From assembly GCF_002837275.1 (NCBI RefSeq), contig NZ_NXIF01000045.1:1-35881 (forward strand): 35,881 bases of DNA. The letters run 5' to 3'. Under the pieces are notes generated by a model that was not told where the DNA came from, made no database searches, and saw only the letters and a program-made list of their open reading frames with translations. Below, in pieces: positions 34,157 to 35,881 of this stretch (positions are counted from its first letter, which is position 1; the number at the start of each line of letters is the position of its first letter). Source of the DNA: Malaciobacter halophilus. Lineage in GTDB: Bacteria; Campylobacterota; Campylobacteria; Campylobacterales; Arcobacteraceae. The position numbers and the translations under genes are program-made.

Positions 34157-34488
34157 GTTCCTAAGATATAGTAAACTTCTTTACCATCTAGTTTTTTTAA
34201 GTCAATATTATATTTATTTGCCCAATGTTGAACTTCCTGATGGAACTCTTCTAAAATCTCTTCTGCATCATTTTCATCGCATTTGATTTTTAGAAATTCC
34301 GATGAGTTAGATAATGCAACATATGCATTCATCTTTTTTAGATGGTCATTTAAACTAATGATATGTTTGGCAAACTTATCAAACTCTTTTGTTGTAGCTA
34401 TCATTTTTTCTGCTTGTTTTAATGAACTTTCATTTTTTGTATAACCTAATTGTGATAGAACTACTTCAGCAGTCATTTCAATCTGCAT
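34150..34488 (-). CDS. Hypothetical protein, helical
   Basis: Soluble protein of 112 residues with no recognised family. It reads as mostly alpha-helical, with heptad-like stretches (SLKQAEKMIATTKEFDKF and ILEEFHQEVQHWANKY), and an acidic region NDAEEILEEF. The ATG at 34488 (MQIEMTAEVV) is preferred to an in-frame GTG three codons upstream, since AAGGAG is eight bases before the ATG. It is 73 bases downstream of the EAL gene on the same strand, and may be cotranscribed with it; no function follows from that. Confidence 0.75.
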   Translation of the reverse strand: MQIEMTAEVVLSQLGYTKNESSLKQAEKMIATTKEFDKFAKHIISLNDHLKKMNAYVALSNSSEFLKIKCDENDAEEILEEFHQEVQHWANKYNIDLKKLDGKEVYYILGTK

Positions 34489-34561
34489 TATGCACACTCC
34501 TTAAAAATATTGTAAAAATAATATAACAAATTTAGTGTAAATAAACTATTAAAAACTGCAA

Positions 34562-35881
34562 CTATTGTGGTATATTTTCTATATTGCTAACAGGCTTACT
34601 TATATGGTAACCTTGTGAGTAGTTTATACCCATAGAATCAACAAACTTAAGTGTTTCTTCATCTTCAACAAACTCTGCAATAGTTCTAATACTTAAACTA
34701 TCGCATAAAAATTTTATAACCCCAACTAAAAGCTGAGATTTTCTATCTTTATGAATATTTTTTATTAAAGAACCATCAAATTTAATATAATCAATATATT
34801 GACTAAGGCTAATAATATGTTGAAAATTTGCGTAACCACTTCCAAAATCATCGATTGCAATTTTGCAACCTAATTCTTTCATAGTAGTTATAAATCTTTT
34901 TATCTCTTTATAGTTTGAGATACTTTCAGATTCAACTATTTCTATTACAAGTTTTTTTGCTACATCATAATCTTTGATTTTCTCTTCTAAATATTTAGTA
35001 AATCCTTTTTCTACAATATCTAAAAAACTTAGATTGATTGAAAACTCATAATCTTTGTCTTGAAAATATCTAAAAGACTTATCAATCATTGCATATGTTA
35101 ATTTATTATATTTTTTAGAGTCTTTTGCAATATCCATAAAAGAGTTTGGGTATAAAATCTCATTTTTGCTATTTTTTATTCTCATAAGTGTTTCAAATTT
35201 TTCAATTTTTTGAGTTCTATTATTATAAATTGGTTGGTAGTGTAAAACTACATTATCTTTATCAATTGCTGTTTTTATAGATTTTAAAATCTTTAAGTTT
35301 AAACTATTTATATCTTCTGATTTTATATTTGGGTCATATACTAAAATATCAATTCTTTTCTCAATTGCATAATCAAGTGCCATTTGTGCTTCATGAAGTT
35401 TTTGTTTACCTTTTATATTTTTAGGATTACTAATTCCTAGTGTCAAGTCAAGATAAATAGAACTATTTTTATCTATTAAAATCTCCATTTTTTCCAAATC
35501 TGCAAAAAGAAGTTGAGTAAACTTTACTAGATTATTTTCACTTGTATATTTATATTTTATAGCAAATATATTACTCTCTAATGAGTATATATCTTCAAAG
35601 TTATTATCAATTTGTTTGTAACTACTTATGAGTCTTGCAGCCTCTTTTAAAATCTTATTTAATGCACTATATCCATATACACTTTGTAGTTTTTTACAAT
35701 TATTTATATAGATTAATATTATTAAAGATTTTTCAAAACTATTGCTATTTTTTTCAAGTTCTCTTTCTAAATAAATAGAGTTTTTTAAACCAGTAATATT
35801 ATGAGTAATAAGCTTTGATTCATACTCTTTTAGTACTCTATCTGGAAGATTTGCAAAATATATAGCAAGAGGAATTAATAT
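34562..35881 (-). CDS. Degenerate GGDEF plus EAL domain protein, 5' end outside window
   Basis: The open frame runs through 35497 and continues to the window edge, giving at least 439 residues without a start. The visible order is a hydrophobic segment at the edge (ILIPLAIYFA), a degenerate GGDEF domain (HNITGLKNSIYLE, then INNCKKLQSVYGYSALNKIL, with SLESNIFAI where GG[DE]EF should be) and an EAL domain (from about HYQPIYNN). EAL catalytic residues look kept: FETLMR (E of ExL), NLS, EIVESES, DDFGSGYANF, YIKFDGSL and AEFVEDEETL. The likely activity is c-di-GMP phosphodiesterase, with the GGDEF part inactive or a GTP sensor. Location in the membrane is inferred from the edge segment. Confidence 0.85.
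   Translation of the reverse strand: MLIPLAIYFANLPDRVLKEYESKLITHNITGLKNSIYLERELEKNSNSFEKSLIILIYINNCKKLQSVYGYSALNKILKEAARLISSYKQIDNNFEDIYSLESNIFAIKYKYTSENNLVKFTQLLFADLEKMEILIDKNSSIYLDLTLGISNPKNIKGKQKLHEAQMALDYAIEKRIDILVYDPNIKSEDINSLNLKILKSIKTAIDKDNVVLHYQPIYNNRTQKIEKFETLMRIKNSKNEILYPNSFMDIAKDSKKYNKLTYAMIDKSFRYFQDKDYEFSINLSFLDIVEKGFTKYLEEKIKDYDVAKKLVIEIVESESISNYKEIKRFITTMKELGCKIAIDDFGSGYANFQHIISLSQYIDYIKFDGSLIKNIHKDRKSQLLVGVIKFLCDSLSIRTIAEFVEDEETLKFVDSMGINYSQGYHISKPVSNIENIPQ

Noticed and set aside
1-35881. CRISPR arrays, IS elements, tRNA genes and phage genes
   Set aside because: No regularly spaced repeats, transposase motifs, cloverleaf sequences or phage structural genes were seen by reading; composition is uniform throughout.

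Overview
The window is a very AT-rich chromosomal segment with tightly packed, often overlapping genes. The gene content suggests a member of the Campylobacterota, most like the Arcobacter group. Supporting signs are a Csd3/Pgp3-type M23 endopeptidase divergent from a Csd6/Pgp2-type YkuD protein, a type II secretion/competence-like E-F gene pair, AGGAG-type ribosome binding sites with several TTG/GTG starts, and predominantly AT-ending codons. This is inferred from gene families; no rRNA, tRNA, IS element, prophage or CRISPR array was seen.

Layout. 36-4827 (+): a compact run of hemH, a CrtI-like FAD oxidoreductase, a LytS-type histidine kinase, a LytTR response regulator and thiD, closed by a terminator. 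4857-6820 (-): acetate symporter actP and its small DUF485 partner. 7165-9478 (+): a DUF523/DUF1722 protein overlapping a DNA photolyase. 9508-13422 (+): four overlapping genes for the inner-membrane core of a type II secretion/type IV pilus/competence machine (two bitopic proteins, E-type ATPase, F-type platform protein), followed by folE. 14040-18731 (-): BCCT transporter with a tandem operator-like repeat, MerR-type regulator, mgtE and the M23 peptidase. 18809-23661 (+): the YkuD protein, purL and purH. 23890-27565: an unrecognised lipoprotein (-), an acyl-ACP thioesterase (+), a rubrerythrin-like diiron protein (-) with a palindromic operator over its promoter, a hypothetical protein and a GNAT acetyltransferase. 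27636-28328 (+): an FMN riboswitch controlling a RibB that lacks its N-terminal catalytic third. 28484-34126: a GntP permease, two small hypothetical genes (-), bioA, a CoA-type NUDIX hydrolase, a FAH-family protein and an MsrB-MsrA fusion. 34150-35881 (-): a small hypothetical protein and a degenerate GGDEF plus EAL protein that runs off the window.

Most genes are housekeeping: heme, thiamine, purine, folate, biotin and riboflavin metabolism, transport, cell-wall trimming and oxidative repair. The items most worth a second look are the truncated RibB kept under an apparently intact FMN riboswitch, the palindrome lying on the -10 of the rubrerythrin-like gene, the tandem palindromic repeats before the BCCT gene, and the isolated four-gene secretion/competence core whose first two proteins are poorly conserved. 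I did not find convincing evidence of a wholly new defence or mobile system.
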